The notes: generated from the letters alone by a model not told the origin. DNA of 64,000 nt from Trichobilharzia regenti (GCA_944472135.2 OX235266.1:18618186-18682185), one strand, 5' to 3'; shown: positions 43,300 through 55,254, numbered from the stretch's first letter. Made by a program: numbers and translations.

Positions 43300-43990
43300 T
43301 TCGCCGGTGAATTCATTTTCTTAGCTATACAATCGCAAACGTATATACGAGTTATTTTGTATGTATGTGTACATTAAGTGTGCCAAACAAAAACACAATC
43401 AGATTGAAATGAACAAGAAGTTCAGCCAATTGGTTGTGGTTACTTTAACTAAATGGGTCAGAATTAAGAGCACAATGTATTCAGAGAAGAAACTCTTTGA
43501 AACAACGAATTTATTATCAAGCTGTACAATCGTATGTATACGGTTTTCTTCATTAAGAAATTATATCTGGTAAGGGAATTAAATCAAAGGTGTGAATACA
43601 TGAAATAATAACACTGGTAGTATGAAATGCAATTAAAATATATTTGTGATAATAATCATGGTTTAATGTCAAGTGGCAAAATAATTAATGTCATATGTAG
43701 AATAATACATAAGGTGTACAGATTTTGGAAAAGGGTACATAATTATAGGATTAGTTGATGAATATAAAATGTTACATAACGTGGTGTGAAATTTAATAAG
43801 ATAGAATTCAATATTGTAAAAATAAAAATTAATAATTTTGGGTTTAGAATTACAAGTGGGTCAAGTGGAAAAGATTCAGAGTGAGAATAATAATAGTAAT
43901 AATAATCGTAGTAATAAGGGAAAGGTACATAGAATAACTAAATAAACAAAATAAATAAATAAATGTCTATCCCTCTACGGCCAAGGCAGA
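43300..43990. repeat. Copy of the 36170-36639 repeat followed by AT-rich sequence
   Basis: GTGAATTCATTTTCTTAGCTATACAATCGCAA at about 43300-43335 matches. The rest to 43990 is probably the 3' UTR of the PLE that follows on minus. Confidence 0.45.
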
Positions 43991-44640
43991 AGTAGGGATT
44001 GTATGTACTTCTTTCGTACACAAAGATCTGCCTTAAAGTCATGAATTGTCAAGGCCTCAGTTGTCTATAGAAGTAGAAAAGAAGAAAACGCGGCCGACAA
44101 GTTAGCATGGATTCTATATATGATCTTGAAATAATGATCAGGGTTGACAGAGTGACAGAAGTCGATCAGGTGTTCCAGAATAGAGCTTCGCACACACTTC
44201 CTTTCTCCCTTGTAAAACCATGCTTCTGGAATATGTTTTCGTGTCCGTGTGGAAAGTGGCGTCCACTGACTACGGCCAATGTACCTTACTCCACAAGAGG
44301 AGCACGTGGACTAATAGATGCATATGTAGGCGGCCAGACGGGGAGCTTATCGTTCACTGAGGTAGAGAACAACTTGCGGCTAGTGAACGTCATATGTAAT
44401 TTTGCTGCAAAGAACGTCTTACACTGACTGATTTAGAGAGACGATTTTTGAGCATATCTGAAGCTTGATCACCTTTGAATTCCAAGTTCATGAATAAGGC
44501 CTTCTTTGGAACTGAGTCGGTGACCAATTAAAGACCGCTTATCTTTCATGTTGCTGTCAATAAGTCGGTTAGGGTGACCATTTTCTGCCAGCGTGGCTTT
44601 TAAGAAGTCAAGTTAAGAGTCAACGCAATCAGAACTACAA
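43991..44640 (-). mobile_element. Penelope-like element, intact endonuclease frame
   Basis: Minus strand at about 44400-44110 reads CSSCGVRYIGRSQWTPLSTR, HIPEAWFYKGERKCVRSSIL, EHLIDFCHSVNPDH without a stop. It holds the Y-I-G, Arg and Cys residues of PLE GIY-YIG nucleases. Flanking RT is decayed. Confidence 0.8.
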
Positions 44641-44699
44641 ATTTTCCTTATCCTAAAGCAAAGCGAATGAATTAGGTTCCTTTTCCTGGAAATAGGCAA

Positions 44700-44800
44700 C
44701 GTGCATAAAACTGAAGAATACCAAACTAGGACGAGGCAGTTCTCGATTAATCCCTCATATCTAAATGGTTCCCTGTATGATCTCAATCAGTTTCAGTTTG
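44700..44800 (+). repeat. Old SINE family B ribozyme/tail remnant
   Basis: ACTGAAGAATACCAAACTAGGACGAGGCAG and later GATCTCAATCAG follow the family order. Core mutated. Confidence 0.5.
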
Positions 44801-44999
44801 ATCAAACCTGAATTCAGTCAAATCCCTGTTGTAATTATTCGTACTAGTAGTATTAGTATTTCGAGATGACCGAATTACAAGGATTCAACCAAAACACAGA
44901 GAGGGAGAAATTCTGGAATTTGTATTGGGCGGAATTATTATTCAATTCATATAAGAATTATATTAACAATCAACAGTAAGCATTTAAACAATACAGAGA

Positions 45000-45800
45000 T
45001 AGAAATTGTCAATCACCACATCCGCCACACGTCGAATGTCTCCTTGCGTATTTATAATGATATCGCCGTTTGCTTGTCAGTCTCTGCGATCTTCTAACTG
45101 ATTCTGTGATATTATTTCCATCAGTACCATCTGGACTTATTTCTGAATTATCTACAAAATCATGATTAGTAGCGGAATGATTGAAACTATAATCGGAACG
45201 ACCTACTTCATTTATTCTCACTTGATCCAAGTGTCTGTTATGAACTGAATGATCTTCGATGTCTAATATCTTCACCATTCGATTTCCCATTCTTTGTAGT
45301 ATGATTCCAACAGAAGGTCTATAATCATTCCCCCTGTAATAATGTACATCAGAAGTCGTGGACATCAGATGCTTTCTGAGAATTCGAGATTTGAATAGTT
45401 TAGCAGAACTTTCATGAGTACTTGTATACTCCGCGTTGCGATATTGAAGTAAGAAGTTATCCACACATCTCCCTAGCTCATCAAGATTTTGAGGACTCAT
45501 TGATGCTATAGCACTCTTTAATGTTCGTACAAAATTTTCTGCCAACCCATTTGACTGAGGATGATGTGTTACTGTGTACAAATGACAACAACCTATATAT
45601 GTTTAAGCCAATCATTGAAGTTCTTCTCCGTAAAATGAGTACCATTGTCAGTAACAAGGAAAACATCTGGAATTCCTTCTCGACGAAAAATCTTTCTCAA
45701 CGCTCTGTGAGTGAATTTTGCATTAGGACTATCTGTAATGATAACTTCTGGCCATCTAGAATAAGAATCCACAATAATTAGAGCATAGTATGAACTTAAC
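45000..45800 (-). pseudogene. Ty3/gypsy integrase C-terminal half, frameshifted
   Basis: Minus strand gives a catalytic-core segment (ALIIVDSYSRWPEV, then GIPDVFLVTDNGTHF with two of the DDE acidic residues) and, in another frame, HHPQSNGLAENFVRTLKSAI with the Glu, followed by a tail of about 170 residues. The two frames are separated at about 45595-45600 by a TATATA tract with two extra bases. The upstream zinc-binding HHCC part is missing; sequence stops near 45800 where RTE 5' sequence begins. Role in the parent element: insertion of retrotransposon DNA. Confidence 0.9.
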
Positions 45801-45814
45801 CTCTCCAGATTACT

Positions 45815-47675
45815 AGCTTGCTAGGCTACAGCTTTCTAGTTTTCTAGCCGGTCCCAAGCCCGGGTTAGGAGGGAGGGTTGGGGCGTGGTGCTAGCAACTC
45901 CACCCCTGTAAAACAACCAAACCGCTACAGAAAATTCAACGAATAAATATATTAAAAAGTCTAAAAACATAAACAATAACCTTACTTTTTGCTGGTTTCG
46001 GAGAAGCGAGTTGACACCAATCATCCAACAAGAGCTGAAGTCTTAAATGAAATCAAGCTTCTGAAAGCTGGAAAAGCAGCTTGACCAGATGTAATACCCC
46101 CTGAAGCACTGAAAGCAGACCGAGAGACTACAGCAGACATGCTGACTCCATTATTGCAAAAGGTCTGGAAGGAGGGAAAGGTGTCTACTGACCGGAGGAA
46201 AGGTTACCTCGTGAAACTACCAAAGAAGGGCGACTTAGGACTCTGCAAGAACTGATGAGGAATCATGCTCCTGTCGACGCCAAGTAAAATCCTGAGTCGC
46301 ATCATCCTGGAGAGATCAAAGGACGCACTGGATACAGAACTCCAACCAGAACAAGTTGGATTCAGGAAAGGTAAATCATGTACTGACCAAATTGCAACTC
46401 TACGCATCATCATCGCAGAACAAAGCATGGAATGGCAATCAAACCTATTCCTCAACTTTATAGACTTTGAAAAGGCCTTTGGCAGCGTTGACCGTGAAGT
46501 AATTTGGAAACTACTCGAGTACTACGGCGTACAGTGCGCCAAATATTCATCAACCTTATTCAACAGCACAACAGACAACGGTACATATCATGTGATCCAC
46601 AATGGAAAACTCAGCGACGCGATTGGAGTAAACACAGGAGTCAGAAAAGGCTGACTGCTTATTATCACCAATGATATTCCTAATTGTGGTGGACTGGATT
46701 ATGCGTCAGGCTGTGAGTGGGAAACGAGAAGACAGGGATATCCTGGACCGACCAACATGAAGAACCTAGAATACCTGGATTTCCAGCGTGGATGATTTAT
46801 GTTTAATGTCACACAAAATCGAAGACTTACAAGCGAAAACCGACATACTGACAGAAGAAGCAGCCAGCGAAGACGGAACTCCAAGTGAACATAGAGGAGA
46901 CGGAGGTTATGAAAATAACCAGCCAACAACAACAAAAACAGCAACATCCAGCGTCAATCACCATCAACGGGAGGGATTTGAAAGAGGTTACTTCATTCAC
47001 TCACTTATCTAGGGAGTATTGTCTCAACTACAGGCAATTGGAACGGACGAGGATGTCAAATTGAGAATCAGGTGGGGGGGGGCGAGAAACATACTCATCA
47101 ACCTGAAACCAATCTGGAAATCTTCGTCACTTAACTCAGCATCAACAACAAAATACGGTTGGATTTCCAATACTAACGTCAAGTCAGTCGGCTCTTCTAT
47201 ACGGATCAGAAACTTGGCGGGGGTCACAAATAATATTTCCAACAGCTTGTTGCAGACCTTTATCAACCAACAACTGTCTTCGCTGGATCTATACTTAAGA
47301 TCAGATGGTCGAGCTGGAAAGAATCGCCAACAAGAAACTATGGGAACAAACAAAACAAGAACCAATCGCCAACTAACAAATATGCAGGAGAAAGTGGAGA
47401 TGGATCGGTCACTCGCTGAGGAGACCGCTGGATGACATCGCGCGCGTCAGGCCACTGCTTGAATGGAACCCGAAAGGGAAGCACGCGGCGAATGGGACGT
47501 AGGTACAAGGGTGACATGGAGGAGATCATGTGAAGAGGAGTTGAAACAGTATGGACTAACTAACATGGATGCAGGTGAAAAGCACAGCAGAAGACTGAAG
47601 TGGCAAGTGGAGACGTGCAGTTGAAGCCCTATGATCTACTAGGAACCCAAGAGAGCAATAATAATAATAGTATGA
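45815..47675 (+). mobile_element. RTE-type LINE lacking its endonuclease domain
   Basis: 5' leader GCCGGTCCCAAGCCCGGG and CTAGCAACTCC..CTGCTACAGAAA, then directly the RT: EIKLLKAGKAA, PPEALKADRETTADMLTPLL, LVKLPKKGDLG, STPSKILSRIILERSKDALD, EQVGFRKGKSCTDQIATLRI, NLFLNFIDFEKAFGSVDREV (palm motif A region), then shifted blocks to ..GRAGKN and the 3' end CCCTATGATCTACTAGGAACC with AATAATAATAAT at 47655. The AP-endonuclease domain expected between leader and RT is absent. Several stops and frameshifts. Confidence 0.85.
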
Positions 47676-47819
47676 ATTTAAGAATGTACCATAGTAATCT
47701 GTATGAATACGCAGCCAAACCAACCCCGTCACCCCTACCCCCAAACTGCAAGCGAACACTTAAAAACCATCCCGATCAGAAAATAACGAAACGGGATCAC
47801 TTGTAAAACAGTTCAATCG

Positions 47820-48719
47820 ATTTCTAGTCCTCAAAAAGAAAATAAAAGAAAGAAAAACAACACTAGAGCTGAGAATTCACAGCTTGATTGGCTGACATAA
47901 ACAGTGGGTGAGACACAGCGAGACAGACAGAGAAACAATATTTCATGCTTTTTAAATTTATTTTTTATCTTGGCAATAGTGGGTGGGTGAGGGGGCGGGT
48001 GTTTGAAAGAAGAATCAATCGCAAATCTGGTGAGATTTGGCCAAGAAATAAAGACGTAAATAAAATCTCGATGGCGTATAAAGTGTAACATCTGTCATAT
48101 TTTTTTTTGTTAAAGCAAAAATTGGTAAGATGAAATTTCTACAACAAAAAGAAAAAACAACAAGAAGAACAGCTGAGAAATGAAAAAAATCCCCAGAATA
48201 TTCAACAATGTTGTGGTTCCTTCTTTTCCCTCACAACATTCCAGATTATTTGTGTGTTTTTAATCTGTTCTATTTTTTTGAAAATTTTGTTTTCGACAGA
48301 ATTTATATCCTACAGGGAAATCTTGTGGAGAAATTGGGAAAGAGGGAGGGAGGGAGAGAGGGAAAGAAGGAAGATTTTTTAGTTTTAAACCATGAATCAA
48401 TCGATTTTTCAGGCTTTTCTTAAGTGGTATATTAGTGATTAGTAGTCTAGAAATGAGGATGGAAACCGAGATTGGTTCTATTTTAAGCTTGTCAGATGAG
48501 TGTACCATCCATCCATCCATCCCATCATTGAATTGTCTACTCTAGTATGGTGTGTGTGCTACTGAAAAGACCTTTAAAGTAGCACGTTGTACTTTTTTTG
48601 GTAGAAAATGGCTAAGATGTAGACAGGTTTAGAGCAGTTTGGATGAATTTAAAGTCGTTAGGCTGTGTCAGGATATTTATGACATTGGCCGATCTTACGC
48701 AACCAACGTGATTGTTTTA
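47820..48719. other. No repeat family recognised
   Basis: Holds a purine tract (GGGAGGGAGGGAGAGAGGG, about 48335-48372), a (CATC)n run near 48505-48525 and a CACCC/GGGTGGG-rich part. No coding signal supported. Confidence 0.45.
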
Positions 48720-48925
48720 ATTGGTCGATGGTGACTAGCAATGGAATCCAGGATAACGCGCATGTCGTCCTATTTGAGACTCGCCCTCCAGCTGGATGTG
48801 CCTGCACTTCTCAGTGAGTGATGATGTCCCCACCGAGGCTCGAACCCAATGCCCATAGTTTCAAACGCCAAAGTGTTATCCACTAGACCACTAGCGCCAC
48901 GACAGCCACCTCTTGTGCAACGGGT
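48720..48925 (-). repeat. Smalpha-like SINE, tRNA head and inactive hammerhead
   Basis: Minus strand: ACAAGAGGTGGC start, A box GTGGTCTAGTGGATA, B box GGGTTCGAGCC, then a ribozyme with insertions in the CUGANGA region and GACA for GAAA, so inactive. Confidence 0.85.
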
Positions 48926-48954
48926 CATATTAATTTTAATTGAATTTGACATTT

Positions 48955-49075
48955 TCCCGTCGATTGATTGATTGGACCGAAGTGCTCGGTCTCAGGTTGA
49001 CATGTCTGTTGGCTTCTTGTGCAGATGCTTCAACGATGTCTGGGCATTTAATTAGTATTTAACTGGTGGATGGTG
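48955..49075 (-). repeat. Smalpha tail, inverted
   Basis: TTTTCCCGTCGATTGATTG ..GAAGTGCTCGGTCTCAGG.. ATGCTTCAACGATGTCTGGG is the inverse of the tail seen at 49190-49280. Confidence 0.85.
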
Positions 49076-49079
49076 ACTA

Positions 49080-49290
49080 GGAGAAATGCATGTACATCCA
49101 GCTGACGAGTCCCAAATAGGACGAAATGCGCTTTATCCTGGATTCCACTGCTACTCACCATCATCCACCAATTAAATACTAATTAAATGGCCAGACATCG
49201 TTGAAGCATCTGCACAAGAAGCCGACATGTCAACCTGAGACCGAGCACTTCGGTCCAATCAATCGACGGGAAAATCAAAAATTCAATTAA
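49080..49290 (+). repeat. Smalpha unit without tRNA head: hammerhead plus tail
   Basis: Begins directly before the ribozyme and runs through the CACCATCATCCACCAATT and CATCGTTGAAGCATCTGC tail. With 48955-49075 it forms a fold-back. Confidence 0.85.
49096..49143 (+). ncRNA. Hammerhead ribozyme, all core positions intact (Smalpha type)
   Basis: Stem I 49096-49101 AUCCAG pairs with 49138-49143 CUGGAU. Core CUGACGA (N7 is free), stem II GUCC-CAAAUA-GGAC, GAA at 49123-49125, stem III A126-U127 with A135-U136, loop of seven. Cleavage triplet AUC with scissile bond after 49137. Upstream UGUAC and downstream UCCACUGC supply the stem I side of the tertiary contact known for the schistosome ribozyme. 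Confidence 0.88.
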
Positions 49291-49299
49291 AACGTGATT

Positions 49300-49679
49300 G
49301 ATTATTTGTAGGCTTAGCATTTTGAGGTGCATATATTTATATATACACTTTTGTGTAATGAAATCGATTTATTTTCACCGGGACGGACTAATCTGTCTTT
49401 TGTATTGATTTGTACACAAATTTACCTCGAAATTGGTAGATCCAGCGTTCTATCCCTTGTAGCATCGATCCTGAATGCTAGATAGTTAGGAGTGATTAGG
49501 ATGAATTATTTGTAGACGTTGGCTTTTATGCATACGCCGGTGTGGAAAGTGATTACACTGGACAGGAATATGAGCATATGAACACGAAGTGAGCAACACC
49601 GCTGGTGATGATACATACTATCTAATGCTCATTGAGGATATTATAAACTTTAACGCAGATGTGAAAATTCTAAAACAGT
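49300..49679. other. No recognised feature
   Basis: AT-rich sequence. Confidence 0.35.
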
Positions 49680-49890
49680 AATCTTAATAATGTCCCTAGC
49701 TAGCCAGAATTTACTTTGTGTGAGGAGATTTAGCTTTCTAGGTTGAGTCAAACAGGGTGCAGGCCGATGAAGAGCCCTGTCGGAAACAAGAAAAAACGAC
49801 TGTCACTTCTCTATGGCTTGCCAGCGAGCATAACACTGGTTGACGTAAGTAGCACGCAACTACTCATATCATATACCACCATAAGAATGT
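49680..49890. repeat. Dispersed repeat, copy 2
   Basis: Same word order as 40717-40915 (CTAGCTAGCCAGAATTTA, GTTGAGTCAAAC, CGACTGTC, GTAGCACGCAACTACTCATA). Confidence 0.5.
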
Positions 49891-49989
49891 CTCCCTCGTC
49901 TGATTTTCCTTAATGGATTCTTTTCACTTTGTCACCGTCATATTCATGCATTTGATTCTACCACATAGGCAGTACATTGTATGTCAGGA

Positions 49990-50910
49990 GAGGTTGTCTA
50001 CTTGATTGCTTAGTGAAGCTGGCGTCCTTCAGGGGGCTGTCCTTTCTCCTTTTCTATTTTCTTTCTTCTTGTATGACTTACCTCACTCTGATGAAGAAAT
50101 GAACCTTGTTAAATATGCTGCCGATCTAACTATCTCAACGTCTGTTAACTCCCAGCTAGACTGTACTAAGGTGATCAGCTTATATCAGTAAATAGCGAAT
50201 GGTCTTCTTCTAATGGCCTCAAACTAAATCCTTCCAAATGTCAGACTGTTAATTTCAGTTTCCGATGTAAAAGACAGTTAAATAAAGCTGTTGGTTCCTA
50301 TGATCCTTGCAAAATTGATGATAGTGATATAGAAATCAAATCTGAAGTTAAGTATCTTGGATTAATTCTTTCTTCTGACCTATCCTGGTCTTCCCGTGTC
50401 TTAGCGATTTCTAAAAATCTATTCCGTCTACATTTTTACATTAATAATTAAAAGCACTCGAGCACTACTCAATCCCTCCTCCTCTTACAGTTTGTAAACT
50501 CGTGCATCTTACCTATTCTTTTTTACTGTTCACCCTTACTTTTTCTTTCCTGGATTGCTTAAAAAAGACTGTCATACTTCGTAGAACTCTGAAGACAGTC
50601 AGTAGGGAGACTGGTATCCTATCCCATTGGGCCATATCGCCATTGACAGGCACTTGATGTCATGCAACAAATTTGCTAAAGGAATTTTGTCCACTTCACC
50701 CCCAACTGCGATCTTGTGTCTCCTCAGGTAAAACAAGAAGTCTTTTCAGAAGACTCTATGCATGTATGTCTACATATAAAAATTCCACTATACCATATTT
50801 AGCACATACTTTATGTGATGAAAATGGTGTCAGGCATGAACTAACTAACTAACCTTCTTTGCACTACTAAATAAACGATTTCCTCCACCTTTACAACATC
50901 AACCTTTATT
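49990..50910 (+). mobile_element. CR1/jockey-type LINE, RT fragment
   Basis: Reads GVLQGAVLSPFLFSFFLYDL, NLVKYAADLTIS (YADD changed to YAAD, so the metal-binding site is damaged), GLKLNPSKCQTVNFS, SDIEIKSEVKYLGLILSSDL, and downstream LLLQFVNSCILPIL, ETGILSHWAISPLTGT-like remnants and NTLCDENGVRHELTN near 50845. Frameshifted and 5'-truncated. Confidence 0.85.
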
Positions 50911-51870
50911 GTTATTTTATTTCGTATATTTATAATCCTTGAAATCTTTTGTTTTTGTTTATTTTTTCATAAGTGTGAACATCATTTAAGCTGTGCGAAT
51001 AACTGTTAATTTTGTATTTCCCCTCACCATGCTATATCAAGTGAACATTAGATTCAATACTGCATAACATGCGAAAATTTTCAAACTGAATCGACAATAC
51101 CGTTTGAAACAAGCTCATCGTTATTATTATTATTATCATTATTATATTTAATATTCTCAATTCGTACTTCGAATATTTTTAACTTTATACCGTCAACGTG
51201 GACAAATTCCTTTCGTTAATTTTGTTTTAATTTTATTTATATTTTAAATAAATCAGATGCAAGGTGTTGTGGCAAATGCTGAGATTTCCATTCTGAACTA
51301 TAAGTACTGTTAGTCTTGGAATAAAGTAGATTATTATAATTTTCATCGCTTCTACTTATTACACTACTCTATTTGCAAGTAGTATGTTCCGCATGGTAAT
51401 CACACTGGCAAAATGTTAACTTTAAAAAGTCTACTAGCGATTGTTGAAATACTTCAGTGAGCAAGGAACTTTGGCAAGAACTCATCGGCCAACAAGTATG
51501 TCAAAAGAAACGAGGATGGCGAGGAGATATCACTCTGAGAGTAACAAGGAGTAAAGATCGTGTGTAGAGAAGATGACAGCTAGTTTGTAGGTAGTCGTGG
51601 AGAAAGAAAACGATTACTCCAGAGAACAAGATAAAGTAGAGGTGTAATTTTGAGGCCTAGTACTCCATTCGGAACCGAAGAGATTGATAATAACACTGAA
51701 TTTGAGGTAAGATAAGATTTTCACTGATAAAACTCCAAAACACCAAGTTCCAAAGACCCTATTGTAGTGTCATGCTAACAATGTTGTCAGTGGCGAAATT
51801 GCAACAATGATTAATAGATTTCTATTATATTCAAGTATTGGTTTGTAGGGAGGTTTAATTGATTGGTTAC
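50911..51870. other. AT-rich, no recognised feature
   Basis: Contains a short TTATTATTATTATCATTATTA run at about 51121. No supported gene. Confidence 0.4.
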
Positions 51871-52190
51871 AGGATTTCATTATGAGCTGACATCGGTTAG
51901 AGAACCACTGGAAAACCAGCTAGAAGTACTGGACGGCTGTTTCGTCCTGGTTAGTGACTCTGCAGGGGTACGCATCTACACCACAGGAGATTCGAACCTA
52001 GGACTTTCTGATTACAAGGCTAGCTAGCTCATAGACCATTGGGCCAATAGGATTCAATCCAGTGACCAGTCCATGAACTCCAACTTCTACCAATTCACTA
52101 AATAGAGCGACAGCTAATCAGTGTCATCCACGGCGAGTATTTATCCCCCACACACCCTAGCTGCTGCAACGTACTGGTCAAGACAAAATC
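51836..52190 (-). repeat. SINE family B, full-length inverted, mutated hammerhead
   Basis: Inverse tail (CAAGTATTGGTTTGTAGGGA), ribozyme at about 51927-51973 with CUGCAGA core (A6 changed) and broken stem II, B box inverse, then the 5' body (ACTCCAACTTCTACCAATTCA ...). Confidence 0.75.
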
Positions 52191-52199
52191 AGAAATCGA

Positions 52200-52555
52200 G
52201 TAAGCACTAGTTGCAACAGATATGAACAGAGGAAGGTGAGGATATTTGAAAACAAATAAGCAAAATAAACAGTTCTCCTTTTTGGGTTTTTAGTATTTAC
52301 TAATAACTGAAATATAGACAATGCAACAAACAAGAACGAGATGTTCAGCATGATCGTATTCTTTTTGGGTTTGTAATGAGTTAACACTCAAAGTCGTCGA
52401 AATCGATATCACATCGTAAATGCAGATGAAACTCTTCTGATATTGTTTCATTGGACCACGGAGTTGACTGATAGTTTGATTGAACTAATAATAATAATAC
52501 AATCAATAATAAAAACACTATTATGGAAAGGTTATTTTTTAATTAATTAATTTTT
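52200..52555. other. No recognised feature
   Basis: AT-rich sequence. Confidence 0.35.
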
Positions 52556-52745
52556 TTTTATTTTTGATTACAGATTGATTCCACACTGTATTTTTGATAC
52601 AAGTATGGAATTTTCAGCAAGTGGTTTCGGTAGCCCAAATTTTGCAGGCCGACCATAGATATCAGGTGTGCGTCGGCAGGGGATCGAACCTCGGACCATA
52701 TGGATGGTCGGCGAGAGTCCTAACCACTGTACCACCGACGCACTT
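52556..52745 (-). repeat. SINE family C
   Basis: Inverse copy: TTGATTACAGATTGATTCCACAC left end, B box inverse GGGATCGAACCTC, right end ACCACCGACGCAC. Confidence 0.88.
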
Positions 52746-52777
52746 ATATGAATAATAATAATAATAAAAAGATAAAT

Positions 52778-53660
52778 TTCGATAAAGAAACTAAGACGAG
52801 ATTTGCAGTATAAAATGTGATATCATCATTCTATGTCACAGGTTCTCATCACCTGCTGTTGACTACCTGAAATTACAATGGTTATCAATAATAACATTTC
52901 ATACTTGATTGTTTGAAAGGTAATAGAGAAAACATTATAAGGTGAACGCATCTCGAATATAAGTATTACAATTTATAGTTTAAGTTACCATTAATTTATA
53001 TACGATCAGACTATGAAAAAAGAAAAAAGAGGGGGTAGGTGAGAGAAAACGGAAAACAGAAAAATCTAATAAACATTGTCAACATGGCAACTCAAGAGGG
53101 TCAAAGTTCATCAAAACTTGCTTAATGAGTTGAGCCCACTAGTGTGTATGACTAATCAGTGTAATGAAAGTGATATGGTTACCAAGGGAGTGAGAGATTG
53201 ACTACACTCTCTTTCTGTATGCTGCTTAAGTTTGGTCTGTGACGTTTGATTGCAATTGCTTCAGCAGTAAATCGTAGTAGATTTGATGTCCTTTGTATGT
53301 TAAAAATTTTGAAGGATTTGGAAATCTCGACAAAATGACCTATATCCACAGAGTGGGTGTCTGGTGATTGCACTTTGTAAATATCTGCTTCCTTTTAAGC
53401 ATAAGTTTCTCGGAATATGCTCTTGAAAAACCGGATAGAAGCCCTTCCTTATCTCATTCCAATGTACTTACTTATATTCCAGATGCATTCACCTTATAAT
53501 GTCTTCTTTATTACCTTTCAAACAATGAAGTATGCAATGTTATTATTGATAACCATTGTAATTTCAGGTAGTCAACAGCAGGTGATGAGAACCTGTGAAA
53601 TAGAATGATGATATCACATTTTATACTGCAAATCTCGTCTTAGTTTCTCTATCGAAATAT
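52778..53660. repeat. Inverted repeat, about 200-bp arms, PLE C-terminus in the loop
   Basis: Left arm 52778-52980 (AAACTAAGACGAGATTTGCA..GGTTCTCATCACCTGCTG..GAAAGGTAATA..) is matched in inverse at 53463-53660, with only scattered mismatches by eye. Confidence 0.85.
53160..53400 (-). mobile_element. Penelope-like C-terminus
   Basis: Minus strand reads SPDTHSVDIGHFVEISKSFK, NLLRFTAEAIAIKRHRPNLS and VVNLSLPW stop. Confidence 0.8.
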
Positions 53661-53699
53661 ATCAAAGGGACCAAATGTATGAAACAAAAAGATAAAATT

Positions 53700-54655
53700 A
53701 AAGTTTATTGAATATTCCCAAAGTAAAATTTCGAACGACACATTTAAGCGAACAACATTGCTGTTTTCAATTAGATATCATCAAGCTTAACTCCAATATA
53801 TACCTACATAACTTTACAAATAAAAATTCAAATATGTAAACCAATCATGGTGTTTTGTCTATAGGATAATACGATGGTGAATATAAATTGTGCAATTAAT
53901 CATAATAGTAGTAATGATAATATTAATAATAATAATAATAATAATAATAATGGTCATATCGATAATAAGGATGAAAAAGTGAGGCAATCTGTGATAACAC
54001 CAATAATGAAAAACAGCACGATTAAAAACAAATAAATGTTCATGTGGACGTAGTAGTAGTCGATAAAGATTAGTAAAAACAAATGAACCGATTAAGTAAT
54101 GTTAGATTGTAAGGGAAGTAAACAAAACACGGTTTTAATGAAGATGTGATAAGATTAAGGGATGATAAGAATGGAGGCGTTGAAAATATAAGTAAGGCAG
54201 GAGTGGCGTAGAAGATTTCAGTTGGTTATGTCTTAATAGGCCAAGCAAGGGAGGGATGATGGCTATACGAGCTTCTTTGGAATGCATAGTTTAGGGGATT
54301 GATAGCTATATGAATGCCTATCGCATCAGCTATGTGTGTGTGTGTGTACAGTGGACGAATACGAAGTCTATTGGAAAGATTCGGTTTTCACCACATTATA
54401 TGACCACTATCAACTCTATGTGACGAAATTGAGCTACGAATTGTTTTTGTCTGTCCTTTGCCAAACCACCACGATGGAAGATGTTTAGTAATGGCATGTT
54501 GGCGAGTAGTAGTGTGCCCAACATAACTGCCACCACAGGTGCAGTTTAACTGATTAATAAATGCACATAGATGTGGCAAAACTATCTAGCTATCTATCCT
54601 TCGTTTGCCTCTCAATCATTCGTTGGCTAGAGAATTACAAACATTAGGTTTACTG
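53700..54655 (-). mobile_element. Penelope-like element, endonuclease and 3' UTR
   Basis: Minus strand at 54579 reads [20 protein letters not shown], then a decayed C-terminus and a UTR with (TAA)n at 53924-53951. Near-identical to the inverted copy at 55370-56135. Confidence 0.8.
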
Positions 54656-54659
54656 TGTA

Positions 54660-55250
54660 AAATGCTGATATAAGGATAACACTTGGGCACTCTGGTGGTA
54701 GAGTATAACTCCATTATGGACAATATTTTATGTTGATAAAATCACACACAGTGTTGTTATACAGTAAGTAATATTAGCTGATGACCACGTTTCGAGCTCA
54801 ATTTATTACTGCTCATAATCACATCAAAGCACTAGTCACGCAAATTTCTTGCTTCATTTATGTACATGAATAAAAATTGATGATTAGAAATTTGATTGAA
54901 TAAAATCAATATAAGATGCTGTACGTCGGTGGCACAGTGGTTAGGACTCTCGCCGACCATGCACATGGTCCGGGGTTCGAGCCCACGCCGACGCACACCT
55001 GATATCTATGGTCGGCCTGCGAATTTCGGGCTATGGATATCCACACTGAAAATTCCACACTTGTACCAAAAATACGGTGTGGAATGAAGCTGTAATCAAA
55101 AATATAAAAAATAATAAAATAATACATTCAGAAATAATAATATTAGTGTTATTAGTATAATACATTGAAATGGGAAATAAGCTGTAAAAATGAGTAACTT
55201 GTTAGAATGTTATAATATGAATTGAAATACATTTTAACATTATTTATTAC
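54660..55250 (+). mobile_element. Long-terminal-inverted-repeat element, copy 4, left part
   Basis: Begins GATATAAGGATAACACTTGGGCACTC; follows copy 1 to TTAACATTATTTATTACCCTC, then a PLE begins. Contains a SINE C insertion; right arm absent. Confidence 0.75.
54920..55108 (+). repeat. SINE family C inside the long-TIR element
   Basis: GTACGTCGGTGGCACAGTGG head, GCCGACGCAC, tail GGTGTGGAATGAAGCTGTAATCAAAAATATAAAAA. Confidence 0.9.
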
Positions 55251-55254
55251 CCTC

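Noticed and set aside
45840..45960. Extension of the gypsy element beyond 45800
   Set aside because: The same words begin the RTE copy at 58130, so this is RTE leader, not gypsy pol.
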